Below, one piece after another: positions 1 through 9,121 of a DNA stretch of 64,000 nt. Origin of the DNA: Desulfosediminicola ganghwensis (GTDB lineage Bacteria > Desulfobacterota > Desulfobulbia > Desulfobulbales > Desulfocapsaceae); NCBI RefSeq assembly GCF_005116675.2, contig NZ_CP050699.1:1759001-1823000 (forward strand). Reading direction: 5' to 3'. Positions within the stretch are counted from its first letter, which is position 1. Each line of letters opens with the position of its first letter. Both the position numbers and the translations under genes were made by a program. The notes under the pieces were generated by a model. The model was not told the origin of the DNA. It was given only the letters and a program-made list of their open reading frames with translations, and did not search any database.

Positions 1-561
1 CGCATAATCCCTGCCGATTTCAAGTGCCTGGATATTGGGCTCAGCCAGTTTCGGTTTCTTCCTGAACTGCTGGCCGATGGCGTCGGTGAGAACGGTGAAT
101 TCAATGTCGAGCAGGTGGGAGAGGGCACCTACATAGACAATGTTCTTCAGGAGTTGGCGCAGTTTTGGGTTGGTAAAGGCATCGTTAGTAAGCTGCGTGA
201 GCGGAATGCCGATCTCGACGATGTCGTCTCTGTCGCACTCATCGAACAGCGGTCTGGTTGAATCATAGAAAAAGTATCCACCGGGCAGCAACTCGTTATA
301 GTCCTGAACCAGAGTCTGGCCGTTGGTGGCCACCATCATGTCGACACCGCCGCGTCTGCCAAGGTTCCCCTTGTCGTTGACCCGCACTTCATACCAGGTG
401 GGTAATCCCTGGATATTAGATGGGAAAATGTTTTTGGGGCTGACCGGAATGCCCATCCTGAAGATTGCCTTGGCAAAGAGGTTGTTGGCGCTTGCCGAAC
501 CGGAGCCGTTGACATTGGCGAAGCGGATTACGAAGTCATTAGTACTTTGTATTGGTTCCAT
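1..561 (-). CDS. 2-oxoacid:ferredoxin oxidoreductase, gamma-alpha fusion subunit (partial)
   Basis: The frame is open from an ATG at 561 down to base 1, so only the first 187 residues are present and the gene runs off the left edge. The visible part reads as the gamma domain found at the N terminus of KorA-type subunits: a start FVIRFANVNGSGSASANN, then NLGRRGGVDMMVATN. In this family the gamma domain takes part in CoA binding, and the missing alpha part would help bind thiamine pyrophosphate. The enzyme decarboxylates a 2-oxoacid, probably 2-oxoglutarate, to an acyl-CoA and reduces ferredoxin in the cytoplasm. It starts 16 bases after the stop of the upstream FAD/Fe-S oxidoreductase on the same strand, so the two are probably one operon. 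Substrate choice cannot be read from this fragment. Confidence 0.8.
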   Translation of the reverse strand, partial: MEPIQSTNDFVIRFANVNGSGSASANNLFAKAIFRMGIPVSPKNIFPSNIQGLPTWYEVRVNDKGNLGRRGGVDMMVATNGQTLVQDYNELLPGGYFFYDSTRPLFDECDRDDIVEIGIPLTQLTNDAFTNPKLRQLLKNIVYVGALSHLLDIEFTVLTDAIGQQFRKKPKLAEPNIQALEIGRDYA

Positions 562-577
562 AGATTTGAGATCTCTT

Positions 578-2386
578 TTATTCCGCCATTGGGGCCTGAT
601 AGACAAATTTAATCATCTCCCAGGATGATGTTGGGCAGCGTTCAGCACACAGGCCGCAGTGCAGGCAGACATTTTCGTCCTTGACCATCACCCGCCCGGT
701 GGGCAGCTCAGAAGATACGTAAAGATCAGTTGTGCGGTTATTGGCCGGCACCAGCAGCCGCTGACGAAGATCATCTTCATCACCGTTTTCAATGAAGTTG
801 ATGCAGGTGACCGGGCATATATCGACACAGGCGTCGCATTCGATACAGGTCTCGGCATCGAAGACAGTCTGCACATCACAGTTGAGGCAGCGTTTGGCTT
901 CCCTTTGGCCAAGATCATAGTCATAACCAAGTTCAACTTCGATCAGCCGGTCCTGTATCGATTTGACCTTCTCCACCATCGGAACGACCTGACGCTCGTC
1001 ATCGGTGACGTGGCTTTCATAGAGCCAGTCATGGATACCCATCTTCTGGCCGACAAGGTTCACCTTGGGATGGGGACGGTCGAGCAGATTTGCTCCCTGA
1101 CAGAAGAGATGAATGGATATCGCAGCCTCATGGCCGTGGGCCACAGCGGTGATGACATTTTGTGGGCCGAATGCTGCGTCGCCACCAAAGAACACTTGGG
1201 GCAGGGTGGATTGCATGGTGTGCTTATTGAGCACCGGCAATCCCCATTTGTCGAAGTCGATACCGATATCGCGCTCTATAAATGGAAAGGCGTTCTGCTG
1301 ACCAACAGCGAGGATCACCTCATCGCACCCGATGAAAACCGGCTCATTGCCAATGGAGACCAGGCTTCTTTTACCGACTTCATCATATACTGGTTCAACC
1401 CGGTCGAAACGCATGCCGATTAATTTGCCATCTTCAACAACAAACTCCAGAGGTGAATGGTTCTCGATGATTTCCACATCTTCATGCTCGGCGTCTTCGA
1501 CCTCCCATGGAGATGCCTTCATCTCATTCTTGGGGCTGCGGACAATGACTTTTACATCAGTGCCGCCGAGACGTCTGGCGGTACGACAACAGTCCATTGC
1601 TGTATTGCCACCGCCCAGCACAAGTACTTTGGGGCCTGCACTGGTAACATGGCGATAGAGCACAGAGGCAAGCCATTCGATGCCGAGGTGAATGGACTGA
1701 TCTCCCTCGGCGCGGCCGGGCAGGTCGGGCAGGTCACGGCCGCGGGGGGCACCGGTGCCAATAAAGATGGCGTCATAATCTTTATCGAGAATCTCCTGGA
1801 GGTTGTCGATATATTGGTTGAAGAAGGTGTTCACTCCATAATCGAGGATGTAGTTGATTTCCTCATCAAGCACCTGCTCCGGCAATCTGAATGAGGGCAC
1901 CTGGGTGCGGATAAATCCCCCGGCTTTAGCCTGATCATCATAGAGATCGATGGTATAGCCCAGCAGGATAAGGTCACGGGCTACGGTGAGCGAGGCGGGA
2001 CCTGCACCAATCAAGGCAATCTTTTTGCCGTTTTTTTCTTCAGGGACTTTCGGAAGTCTATCGATAATGGCTCTTTTGTTATCGGCACAGACCCGTTTCA
2101 AACGGCAGATAGCCACGGGTTCCCCGTCCAACCTGCCGCGACGGCAGGCCGGTTCGCATGGACGATCGCAGACCCGGCCAAGAATTCCGGGGAATACGTT
2201 TGAGACCCAGTTCACCATATAGGCGTCCTCATAACGCTCGAAATCGATCAGTCGGATATATTCGGCACAGGCGGTATGGGCCGGACAGGCGTACTGGCAA
2301 TCTATGACTTTATGAAAATACTCAGGATCTTGTAGATTTGTAGGCTTCACAATTGTTCCTCTGATATTTTGTGAGCGGTTCGGCAT
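578..2386 (-). CDS. FAD-dependent NAD(P)H oxidoreductase (GltD/NfnB-like) with C-terminal ferredoxin domains
   Basis: The protein has 602 residues. Residues about 20-110 form a cysteine-rich Fe-S helical domain like that at the N terminus of GltD (DCQYACPAHTACAEY, then CDRPCEPACRRG). An FAD-binding GAGPAS follows near 128, and an NAD(P)-binding GGGNTAMDCCR near 258. The C terminus carries two [4Fe-4S] motifs, CIECDACVDICP and CLHCGLCAERCP. It lies directly upstream of the 2-oxoacid:ferredoxin oxidoreductase on the same strand. The inference is that it moves electrons between ferredoxin reduced by that enzyme and NAD(P)H, in the manner of NfnB. It is not a plain glutamate synthase small subunit: no large subunit is nearby and the ferredoxin tail is extra. 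The physiological electron acceptor cannot be told from sequence. Confidence 0.8.
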   Translation of the reverse strand: MPNRSQNIRGTIVKPTNLQDPEYFHKVIDCQYACPAHTACAEYIRLIDFERYEDAYMVNWVSNVFPGILGRVCDRPCEPACRRGRLDGEPVAICRLKRVCADNKRAIIDRLPKVPEEKNGKKIALIGAGPASLTVARDLILLGYTIDLYDDQAKAGGFIRTQVPSFRLPEQVLDEEINYILDYGVNTFFNQYIDNLQEILDKDYDAIFIGTGAPRGRDLPDLPGRAEGDQSIHLGIEWLASVLYRHVTSAGPKVLVLGGGNTAMDCCRTARRLGGTDVKVIVRSPKNEMKASPWEVEDAEHEDVEIIENHSPLEFVVEDGKLIGMRFDRVEPVYDEVGKRSLVSIGNEPVFIGCDEVILAVGQQNAFPFIERDIGIDFDKWGLPVLNKHTMQSTLPQVFFGGDAAFGPQNVITAVAHGHEAAISIHLFCQGANLLDRPHPKVNLVGQKMGIHDWLYESHVTDDERQVVPMVEKVKSIQDRLIEVELGYDYDLGQREAKRCLNCDVQTVFDAETCIECDACVDICPVTCINFIENGDEDDLRQRLLVPANNRTTDLYVSSELPTGRVMVKDENVCLHCGLCAERCPTSSWEMIKFVYQAPMAE

Positions 2387-2497
2387 AGTAGGGGTGTGAA
2401 TAATCCACCCATATCTATCCTATTATATTTGTTCGATGAGATCTAAAGAAAAGATAAGGTGTTGGAAGAGAACGGTTATTTTTATCATTTAGAGGTG

Positions 2498-2570
2498 GGA
2501 CGTTGGACGTTGGACGTTGGACGTTGGATATGGGATGTGAGGAGTGAGGTTGGATGTGGGATGTGGTGAG
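2498..2570. repeat. heptanucleotide repeat tract
   Basis: Four exact tandem copies of GACGTTG are followed by degenerate heptamers (GATATGG, GATGTGA, then GATGTGG twice). The tract lies between the start of the FAD oxidoreductase and the end of ilvD, and no gene overlaps it. It looks like a simple-sequence expansion; I can assign no function. Confidence 0.75.
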
Positions 2571-2574
2571 GGGG

Positions 2575-2605
2575 AACGGCAGGCGCACTCAGGTGGCCTG
2601 CCGTT
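2575..2605. terminator. inverted repeat downstream of ilvD
   Basis: AACGGCAGGC at 2575-2584 pairs perfectly with GCCTGCCGTT at 2596-2605 around an 11-base loop, about 30 bases beyond the ilvD stop. There is no T-run on the minus strand after it, so intrinsic termination is only a possibility. Confidence 0.45.
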
Positions 2606-2633
2606 GTGAGTAATAGGAAAAGAGGAGTGTTTA

Positions 2634-4472
2634 TTATTCGCCGGGGAGCTGGCGAACCGCCCCCTTGTCGGCCGAGGATGCGAGCATTGCATAGGCCCTC
2701 AAAGCCTTGGAGACAACGCGGTCACGCTTGCCCGGGCTAAACCCTGCGTCACCCTTGGCCTCTTCTTTGGCGCGGCGCTCAGCCAGAACATCGTCGGAGA
2801 CATCCACATTGATTGTGCGGTTGGGGATGTCGATCTCGATGGTGTCGCCATCTTCAATCAGGGCGATGGTGCCACCTGCAGCGGCTTCCGGGCTGACATG
2901 ACCGATGGAGAGGCCGGAGGTGCCGCCGGAGAAACGGCCGTCGGTGATCAGGGCACACTCAGCTCCGAGGTGAACCGATTTCAGGTAGGAGGTCGGGTAG
3001 AGCATCTCCTGCATGCCCGGCCCGCCCTTGGGGCCTTCATAGCGAATGATGACAGCATCTCCAGCCTTGATCCGACCGTCGAGAATTGCCTCGCAGGATT
3101 CGTCCTGGGACGCGAAAACCCTTGCAGTGCCTGTGAATTTGAGGATTGACTCATCAACGCCTGCCGTTTTGACGATGCAGCCGTTTTCAGCCATGTTGCC
3201 GAACAGCACGGCGAGTCCGCCATCCTTGCTGTGACAATTTTCAAGGTCTCTGATACAGCCGGCTGAACGATCGGTATCCGCTTCCTGGTACATGGTGGAT
3301 TGGGACCCCATGACCAGATTCAGGCCAATCTGGGCCGGGGCAGCCTTGTACAGCTCTTTGGCTTCGTCGCTTACGGTTTCGCGCATCAGGTCGTGACTGT
3401 CGAGAATTGCTGACAGGCTCGGGCTGTCTATCCGGCTGACGCTGGTGTCGATGAGACCTGCCCGGTCGAGTTCACCAAGGATGGACATGATACCGCCCGC
3501 TCTGTGCACGTCCTCGATGTGATAGGAAGAAGACGGTGCAACCTTGGAAAGTACTGGTACTTTTCTGGAAAGTTTGTCTATGTCCTGCATGGTGAAGTCG
3601 ACACCGGCCTCGTTGGCAATGGCCAGGAGGTGCAGGACAGTGTTGGTGGAACCACCCATGGCGATATCAAGGGCCATGGAATTCATAAAAGCGGCCTTGG
3701 AGGCGATTGAGCGTGGCAGCACAGATGCATCCTCGCGGTCGTACCAGGCATATGCCATCTCAACAATACGGTGTGCTGCCCTGGTAAAGAGGGTTTTACG
3801 TTTGGCGTGGGTGGCAACCACGGTGCCGTTGCCCGGCAGGGCCAGCCCCAGTGCTTCGTTGAGGCAGTTCATGGAGTTGGCGGTAAACATACCGGAGCAG
3901 GAACCGCAGGTAGGGCAGGCGCTGCGCTCCACCCGCTCGACATCGGCATCGCTTACGGTCTGGTCGGCAGCCATTACCATGGCATCCACCAGATCGTAGC
4001 GTTTGTCGCCGTCCACACCGGCTTCCATTGGTCCGCCGGAAACGAAGATGGCAGGGATGTTCAGACGCATGGCGGCCATCAGCATACCCGGGGTGATCTT
4101 GTCGCAGTTGCTGATGCAGACCAGGGCATCCACGGTGTGGGCGTTGCTCATGTACTCGACACTGTCGGCAATAAGATCGCGTGAGGGCAGGGAGTAGAGC
4201 ATGCCGTCGTGGCCCATGGCAATACCGTCATCAATGGCAATGGTATTGAATTCGGCAGCAAAACAACCCTGATCCGCTATGATTTTTTTCATCTGCTGGC
4301 CAATCTCGTGCAGATGCACATGGCCCGGAACGAATTGGGTAAATGAATTGACGATGCCAATGATCGGTTTGCCGAAATGTTCTTCTTTCATGCCGTTGGC
4401 ACGCCAGAGGCTTCTGGCACCTGCCATTCTACGGCCATGGGTTGTCGTCGCACTACGCAGTGGAATTGCCAT
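2634..4472 (-). CDS. ilvD: dihydroxy-acid dehydratase
   Basis: IlvD converts 2,3-dihydroxy-isovalerate and 2,3-dihydroxy-3-methylvalerate to the corresponding 2-oxoacids in valine and isoleucine synthesis. The protein has 612 residues, the usual length of the long E. coli-type enzyme. Family sequence is clear throughout: [17 protein letters not shown] near the start, [31 protein letters not shown] with the Fe-S cysteines, and GRFSGG near the C terminus. The start is the ATG at 4472. It is transcribed away from the PilT-like gene, with a shared promoter region at 4473-4618. No other ilv genes are nearby, so it is probably a single-gene unit. Confidence 0.96.
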   Translation of the reverse strand: MAIPLRSATTTHGRRMAGARSLWRANGMKEEHFGKPIIGIVNSFTQFVPGHVHLHEIGQQMKKIIADQGCFAAEFNTIAIDDGIAMGHDGMLYSLPSRDLIADSVEYMSNAHTVDALVCISNCDKITPGMLMAAMRLNIPAIFVSGGPMEAGVDGDKRYDLVDAMVMAADQTVSDADVERVERSACPTCGSCSGMFTANSMNCLNEALGLALPGNGTVVATHAKRKTLFTRAAHRIVEMAYAWYDREDASVLPRSIASKAAFMNSMALDIAMGGSTNTVLHLLAIANEAGVDFTMQDIDKLSRKVPVLSKVAPSSSYHIEDVHRAGGIMSILGELDRAGLIDTSVSRIDSPSLSAILDSHDLMRETVSDEAKELYKAAPAQIGLNLVMGSQSTMYQEADTDRSAGCIRDLENCHSKDGGLAVLFGNMAENGCIVKTAGVDESILKFTGTARVFASQDESCEAILDGRIKAGDAVIIRYEGPKGGPGMQEMLYPTSYLKSVHLGAECALITDGRFSGGTSGLSIGHVSPEAAAGGTIALIEDGDTIEIDIPNRTINVDVSDDVLAERRAKEEAKGDAGFSPGKRDRVVSKALRAYAMLASSADKGAVRQLPGE

Positions 4473-4618
4473 TGGTTACACCTTCATTGTCCTGAGAAAG
4501 AAGCTGGAGTAGACCGCTTCGTTGGATAGTATTGGAAAAAATTGTTGAAATTCTTGTTACTTTGGACACAATATACTATGAAAATAGGGGCCATTGCACA
4601 TTTTTTCAGGAGACAGTT

Positions 4619-5794
4619 ATGAAAAAGACAGAAATCGATTATTGGATTACAGCGATGCTGGAATCCCACCCCAATGTCTCCGACTTGAACGTCACAGTCG
4701 GAAAAACATTGCAGGTTGAATCTGCCGGTAAACTGGTGCCTGTATCCGTGCAGCCCCCGGTAACAGAGTTAACTCCATTCCAGACGGAAACATTCGCCCT
4801 GAACCTGATCGGCAACAACCGTCGTTTGTTGCGGGATTTGCTGGAAAACGGTTCTTGCGATATGTCCTATTCCCTGGGGGATAGGGCTCGCTTCAGGGTG
4901 AACATCTTCACACAGAAGGGCTACTATACAACAATTCTTCGTAAATTGGAAACCCGGGTACCATCGATCGAGTCGATGCAGTTTCCGGATGCCTTCGGCA
5001 AAATGGCAGCAGAGTTAAACGGGCTGGTGCTCTTTACAGGTGCCACCGGTTCCGGTAAGACAACCTCGCTGGCCGCCCTGCTCGATCGAATCAACAATAC
5101 CCGGCCTGTACATGTAGTTACTCTCGAAGACCCGATAGAATATGTGCATAGGCAGCGCAACGCTACCTTCAACCAGCGTGAACTCGGAAACGATTTCAGT
5201 ACCTTCGCGACAGGAATGCGGGCGGCGCTTCGTCAGGCGCCGAAGGTCATCCTGGTTGGTGAGATGCGAGACAGGGACACCATGGAGATCGGCCTCACCG
5301 CAGCAGAGACAGGCCATCTGGTGTTCTCCACCCTGCATACCATCGATGCGGGTCAGACAATCAACCGTATCCTTGGTATGTTTGAACAGGAGGAGCAGCC
5401 ACAGATTCGTCATCGACTGGTTGATACCATCCGCTGGGTTGTTGGTCAGCGTCTGCTTCCCAAGGTTGGTGGTGGCCGGGTTGCGGCCATGGAAATCCTC
5501 CGGACCAGCCTCCGTATAAAAGACCTGATTTTAAATGGCGCGTCAGAAGAGAAGACCTTTTACAACATTATCAAAGAAGGTGCCACGCTCGATATGCGTA
5601 CTTTCGACCAGGATATCCTGGAGTTGTACAGCCGTGGCCTGATTACCGAAGAAACAGCCCTGACCTACTGCTCGCAGCGCAATGAGGTTACCCGCGGTCT
5701 CGACCGTCTGAAGGCGGAACGGGGTGAATCCACTTCTACCCTGGGTGGCTTGAAAATGGAAGAAGAGGAAGAAGAGCAAGGATTCTTCCGTTGA
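4619..5794 (+). CDS. PilT-family secretion/twitching ATPase
   Basis: This is a GspE/PilT-type hexameric ATPase of about 391 residues. PilT enzymes power retraction of type IV pili at the inner membrane. Walker A is GATGSGKTTS near residue 141. The Walker B region reads ILVGEMRD, the Asp box is TLEDPIEYV, and the His box lies in HLVFSTLHT. I chose the ATG at 4619, preceded by CAGGAG; the frame continues upstream to 4532 but without family similarity. The C terminus is very acidic (EEEEEEQ). No pilus structural genes are in the window. The closest neighbour is the zinc-ribbon protein 80 bases downstream, which may be cotranscribed. PilT and PilU paralogues cannot be told apart safely here. Confidence 0.85.
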   Translation: MKKTEIDYWITAMLESHPNVSDLNVTVGKTLQVESAGKLVPVSVQPPVTELTPFQTETFALNLIGNNRRLLRDLLENGSCDMSYSLGDRARFRVNIFTQKGYYTTILRKLETRVPSIESMQFPDAFGKMAAELNGLVLFTGATGSGKTTSLAALLDRINNTRPVHVVTLEDPIEYVHRQRNATFNQRELGNDFSTFATGMRAALRQAPKVILVGEMRDRDTMEIGLTAAETGHLVFSTLHTIDAGQTINRILGMFEQEEQPQIRHRLVDTIRWVVGQRLLPKVGGGRVAAMEILRTSLRIKDLILNGASEEKTFYNIIKEGATLDMRTFDQDILELYSRGLITEETALTYCSQRNEVTRGLDRLKAERGESTSTLGGLKMEEEEEEQGFFR

Positions 5795-5874
5795 TACTTT
5801 TCGGGACTGCTGTCTGCATTTTAAGATAATGTGAGAACTGAAATTCCTTGTAAAACAGATCGTGAGAGGGTGTC

Positions 5875-6579
5875 ATGAATGTGAGCTGTCCCCATTGTGG
5901 AACACAACTGAAATTTAGCGATAAATTCCGGGCCAGCCTGGAAAAGCTGAAGCCGGAGCAGAAAGCACGTATCAAGTGCTCTCAGTGCGAGAAACCTTTC
6001 TCCATTGACCGATCCATCCTGGGAGCCCCAGCCGCGTCAAAGCAGGTAAGGCGAGGGCAACCCGGTACAGGTGGCAATGTAAAACCACCTGTACCGCCGG
6101 ATGTGTCTTGGCTGCAGGATGGTGTGTTTGAGGAACAGGAGGTGGTTGAGGAGATTCCGCTGGCTCTCATCCTGATTCCCGAAGATGCGGGTCGGGATGT
6201 TGTCGTGAAGTCTGTGGAGGGGCTGGGATACCGGGCAGAAATCGTTACATCGGTTGACTTGGCCATGGAAAAGATGCAATTTGTTAACTACTCGAGTGTT
6301 CTTTTGCACACCGAGTTTGAGCCGCAGGGCTTACACGGCGGAACTTTCCATAAGTTCATGGCCAGGATGAGCATGCCCAAGAGGCGGTATATCTTTTATG
6401 CCCTGATTGGCAAGGATTTGAATACCCTGTACGATCTTGAAGCGCTTGCCTACTCAGCGAATATTGTCGTGAATGAACGGGATATTGAACATTTCGGTGT
6501 TATTCTCAGGAAAACCATACCGGAATATGAGATGCTGTTTGGGCCGATCATGGAAGAAACACGACTGGTTGGGCATTAA
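5875..6579 (+). CDS. zinc-ribbon protein with receiver-like C-terminal domain
   Basis: The protein has 234 residues. The N terminus holds a two-knuckle zinc ribbon of the MJ0042 type: CPHCG at about residues 4-8 and CSQCEKPF about 30 residues later. A low-complexity linker follows. From about residue 95 there is an alpha/beta region (LALILIPEDAGRDVV, then ALIGKDLNTLYDL) that resembles a degenerate response-regulator receiver, without a clear phospho-acceptor aspartate. The gene sits 80 bases after the PilT-family ATPase. A role in pilus or motility control is only inferred from that position. I do not recognise a named family for the full protein. Confidence 0.6.
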   Translation: MNVSCPHCGTQLKFSDKFRASLEKLKPEQKARIKCSQCEKPFSIDRSILGAPAASKQVRRGQPGTGGNVKPPVPPDVSWLQDGVFEEQEVVEEIPLALILIPEDAGRDVVVKSVEGLGYRAEIVTSVDLAMEKMQFVNYSSVLLHTEFEPQGLHGGTFHKFMARMSMPKRRYIFYALIGKDLNTLYDLEALAYSANIVVNERDIEHFGVILRKTIPEYEMLFGPIMEETRLVGH

Positions 6580-6932
6580 GGAGAGTTGACCAATCCCGGG
6601 GAATGCTGTAAAGACCATGCTGGTTGCAACCTGCCTGAATTATCGTTGTAATCGAAAAAAAATGGCTGCACTGCAGGAGAGCCTGTCACTACGTTGGCAG
6701 GAATCTCAGGCAGTAGTGGCGGGCTTAAAGAAACCGCCGGTGTTAAAGCCGCAATACACTAATTGACTCTGTTGCCGACTTTCCAGACGCTTATAAACAG
6801 AACTGAAGAGTTCTGATTTGCCCAACATCAGCTGTCTGCTCGAAAATACGCGCCAAGTCCATCACACTCAGATGACCTATTGAGTGGCTGACCCGAATCT
6901 CAGCAATTCCTATCGGGCGTGAGACAAATTTT
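6580..6932. other. intergenic region, 353 bp
   Basis: I find no convincing gene or RNA here. It separates the zinc-ribbon gene from the RhlB-like helicase and should contain the helicase promoter, but no well-matched promoter stands out by eye. Confidence 0.4.
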
Positions 6933-8561
6933 ATGCTAAGAGAATTTATGGCCCGTACCGGGCAGCGGTTACAGAAACTTGCCCGTGGCGGCTTTCTGGG
7001 CAGAAAAAAACAGAAGAAGGCTGAGGCTGCGACCGGCAAAAAGGAGACTCAGATATCAGTATCGCCGGATGCGGCTGCCACTCCGGTAGTGACAAACAGG
7101 GTTGAAAAAAACAATCCAGGCGGGCAGCCTGCTGGTTCCAAAAATGTTTCAGCCGAAGCTCAGAAACGACCGGCCAGAAAGCCAAAGCCGCGCTGGACAC
7201 TCGATGAATTTGAAGTGCCCCCCGCGGAAGGCCTGTCCCGCTTCCATGATTTCAAGCTGCCGTTATCGGTGATGCACGGCATTGCCGACCAGAAGTTCGA
7301 GTACTGCACACCTATTCAGGCTAAGGCGCTGCCGAATGTGTTGGAAGGTAAGGACCTGATTGGTAAAGCCAACACCGGCACCGGCAAGAGTGCGGTATTC
7401 CTGATTGCGGTGTTCAGCCGCCTGCTGAAAGACAACAATCGTAAAAAGAAAAAAGGCACCCCGAGAGCGCTGGTCATTGCCCCGACCCGTGAGCTGGTGG
7501 TGCAGATCACCAAAGACGGCAGGAAACTCGGTCAATATACCGGTCTTCGTATCCATGCGGTTTACGGCGGTACCAATTATGCAGCCCAGATGGACACCCT
7601 GCGCGACAAGACGGTCGATGTCGTCGTTGCAACTCCGGGGCGTCTGCTCGATTTTGCCAACAAGAATGTCATCTCTCTTAAAGAGTGCAATATAATGGTG
7701 ATCGATGAGGCGGACCGTATGCTGGATATGGGATTTATTCCCGATGTGCGCCGCATCATAGGTCGGATCCCCGCCAAGGAGGAGCGACAGACGCTGCTGT
7801 TTTCAGCGACTGTTTCCGATGATGTGCGCCGCCTTGCCTACCAGTGGTGCGTCAAGCCCGAGTATGTTGAGGCAGAGCAGGACCAGGTGAGCGTTGACAG
7901 CATCAGTCAGCGGGTTTACCTGTCGACCACCGAAGAGAAGTACATCATTCTGTATAATCTCATCAAGCAGAGACCGGATGACCGTATCATGGTTTTTGCC
8001 AATATGAAGAGCCAGGTGCGTAAACTGAGCGAGAGATTGCAGCGTGACGGTGTTGACTGTGTGGTTCTTTCCGGGGATGTTCCGCAGAATAAGCGCGAGA
8101 GCAGGCTGGAACGTTTTCGCGCCGGTAAAAGTAAAGTGCTGGTGGCCACAGATGTAGCAGGCAGGGGAATTCATATTGAAGGAATCAGTTACGTCGTGAA
8201 TTTCACTCTGCCTTACGAACCTGAGGATTACGTACACCGCATTGGACGCACCGGCCGTGCCGGAGCTGAAGGGGTCGCCGTCAGTTTCGCATGTGAGGAG
8301 GGCGCATTTGTCCTGCCGGAAATTGAAGAGTATATCGAGCGGAGCCTCGAGTGCCAGGTGCCCCCGGAGGAGCTTCTGGTCCCTGTTCCTGCGAGGGCTG
8401 CGACAAGCAACGAAAGCAAAACTGGTAGCAAAACCGGTAGCAAAACTGGTGGCAAAACTGGTGGCAAAACTGGTAGCAGGAATGGTAGTCCTGGCGGACA
8501 AAGGCGCAGGCGTCCACAGAAAAAGAGGCTGCAGCATTCCGTTAAGCCGTCAGCACAATAA
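6933..8561 (+). CDS. rhlB: DEAD-box RNA helicase, RhlB-like
   Basis: This is an ATP-dependent RNA helicase of 542 residues. Canonical motifs are present: a Q motif (YCTPIQAKALP), motif I as ANTGTGKS, PTREL, DEAD in VIDEADRML, SAT in LFSATV, and HRIGRTGRAG. The C-terminal half (SFACEEGAFVLPEIEEYIE) resembles E. coli RhlB more than other DEAD proteins. An N-terminal extension of about 90 residues rich in Lys and Arg precedes the core. The C-terminal tail is basic and contains tetrapeptide repeats (KTGS/KTGG), typical of RNA-binding tails. The start could instead be the ATG at 6948, which has a better AAGAGA ribosome site. RhlB works with RNase E in RNA decay in E. coli; no degradosome gene is adjacent here. 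Confidence 0.85.
   Translation: MLREFMARTGQRLQKLARGGFLGRKKQKKAEAATGKKETQISVSPDAAATPVVTNRVEKNNPGGQPAGSKNVSAEAQKRPARKPKPRWTLDEFEVPPAEGLSRFHDFKLPLSVMHGIADQKFEYCTPIQAKALPNVLEGKDLIGKANTGTGKSAVFLIAVFSRLLKDNNRKKKKGTPRALVIAPTRELVVQITKDGRKLGQYTGLRIHAVYGGTNYAAQMDTLRDKTVDVVVATPGRLLDFANKNVISLKECNIMVIDEADRMLDMGFIPDVRRIIGRIPAKEERQTLLFSATVSDDVRRLAYQWCVKPEYVEAEQDQVSVDSISQRVYLSTTEEKYIILYNLIKQRPDDRIMVFANMKSQVRKLSERLQRDGVDCVVLSGDVPQNKRESRLERFRAGKSKVLVATDVAGRGIHIEGISYVVNFTLPYEPEDYVHRIGRTGRAGAEGVAVSFACEEGAFVLPEIEEYIERSLECQVPPEELLVPVPARAATSNESKTGSKTGSKTGGKTGGKTGSRNGSPGGQRRRRPQKKRLQHSVKPSAQ
8415..8486 (+). repeat. 12-bp tandem repeat inside the helicase gene
   Basis: Five near-identical 12-base units (AGCAAAACTGGT and variants) run from 8415 to 8474, followed by one degenerate unit to 8486. 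They encode the KTGS/KTGG repeats of the helicase tail. Unit length keeps the frame whatever the copy number. Confidence 0.85.
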
Positions 8562-8590
8562 GTATATTATAAAGAGCAGGTTTGCAGTTT

Positions 8591-9121
8591 ATGTTGGAAT
8601 TACCAGGAGAAAAGAAGAAATCCCCACTGCCGAAAGTGTTATTTGTCCTCATGGTGGCAATACTGGTGGGGACTGTATGGTACTTTGCCGGTGGCGACGA
8701 GGCAACTGAAGAAGCAGTTGAGGAAGGTCAGCAGTTTTTTGTGCCCAGTGAGCCGGAATTTCTCTCCCTATTGCCAGCAGAGGCGTATGAGCTGATCCAG
8801 GAACGAAAGGCGGTAATTGTTGATGTCCGTTCCGAGGCTGAGCGAGCAGAGGTGAGTATTCCAGGGTCGATCTCGGTACCGCTTACCAAGTTGGCGGCCG
8901 GGGAGTTTGACCTGCCCAAAGAGCAGGCCCTGTTACTGGTGTGTTCTGTAGGGGGCCGCAGTTATGGTGCAGGACTTTATCTGATGCAGCAGGGATACCT
9001 GCAGGTGTATAACCTGCGGGGTGGAATCAATGCCTGGTCGAGGGAGGGACTCCCCCTGGTGACAAACATCGCTGACGGTGAGCCGGAAGTCGCTGAAAAA
9101 GAGCAACCTTCAGATAAATAG
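8591..9121 (+). CDS. membrane-anchored rhodanese-domain protein
   Basis: The protein has about 176 residues. One N-terminal membrane segment (VLFVLMVAILVGTVWYF) is followed by an acidic linker and a single rhodanese domain. The active-site loop is CSVGGRS, with the catalytic Cys in LLVCSVGG. The domain would face the periplasm. Rhodaneses transfer sulfane sulfur or bind it, which fits a sulfur-metabolising anaerobe, but the donor and acceptor are unknown. I prefer the ATG at 8591, ten bases after AGCAGG; an upstream TTG at 8582 is too close to that site. It follows the helicase by 29 bases and may be cotranscribed. Confidence 0.8.
   Translation: MLELPGEKKKSPLPKVLFVLMVAILVGTVWYFAGGDEATEEAVEEGQQFFVPSEPEFLSLLPAEAYELIQERKAVIVDVRSEAERAEVSIPGSISVPLTKLAAGEFDLPKEQALLLVCSVGGRSYGAGLYLMQQGYLQVYNLRGGINAWSREGLPLVTNIADGEPEVAEKEQPSDK

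Noticed and set aside
659-1423. 254-codon plus-strand frame opposite the FAD oxidoreductase
   Set aside because: The minus-strand protein has all expected motifs; this frame has none.
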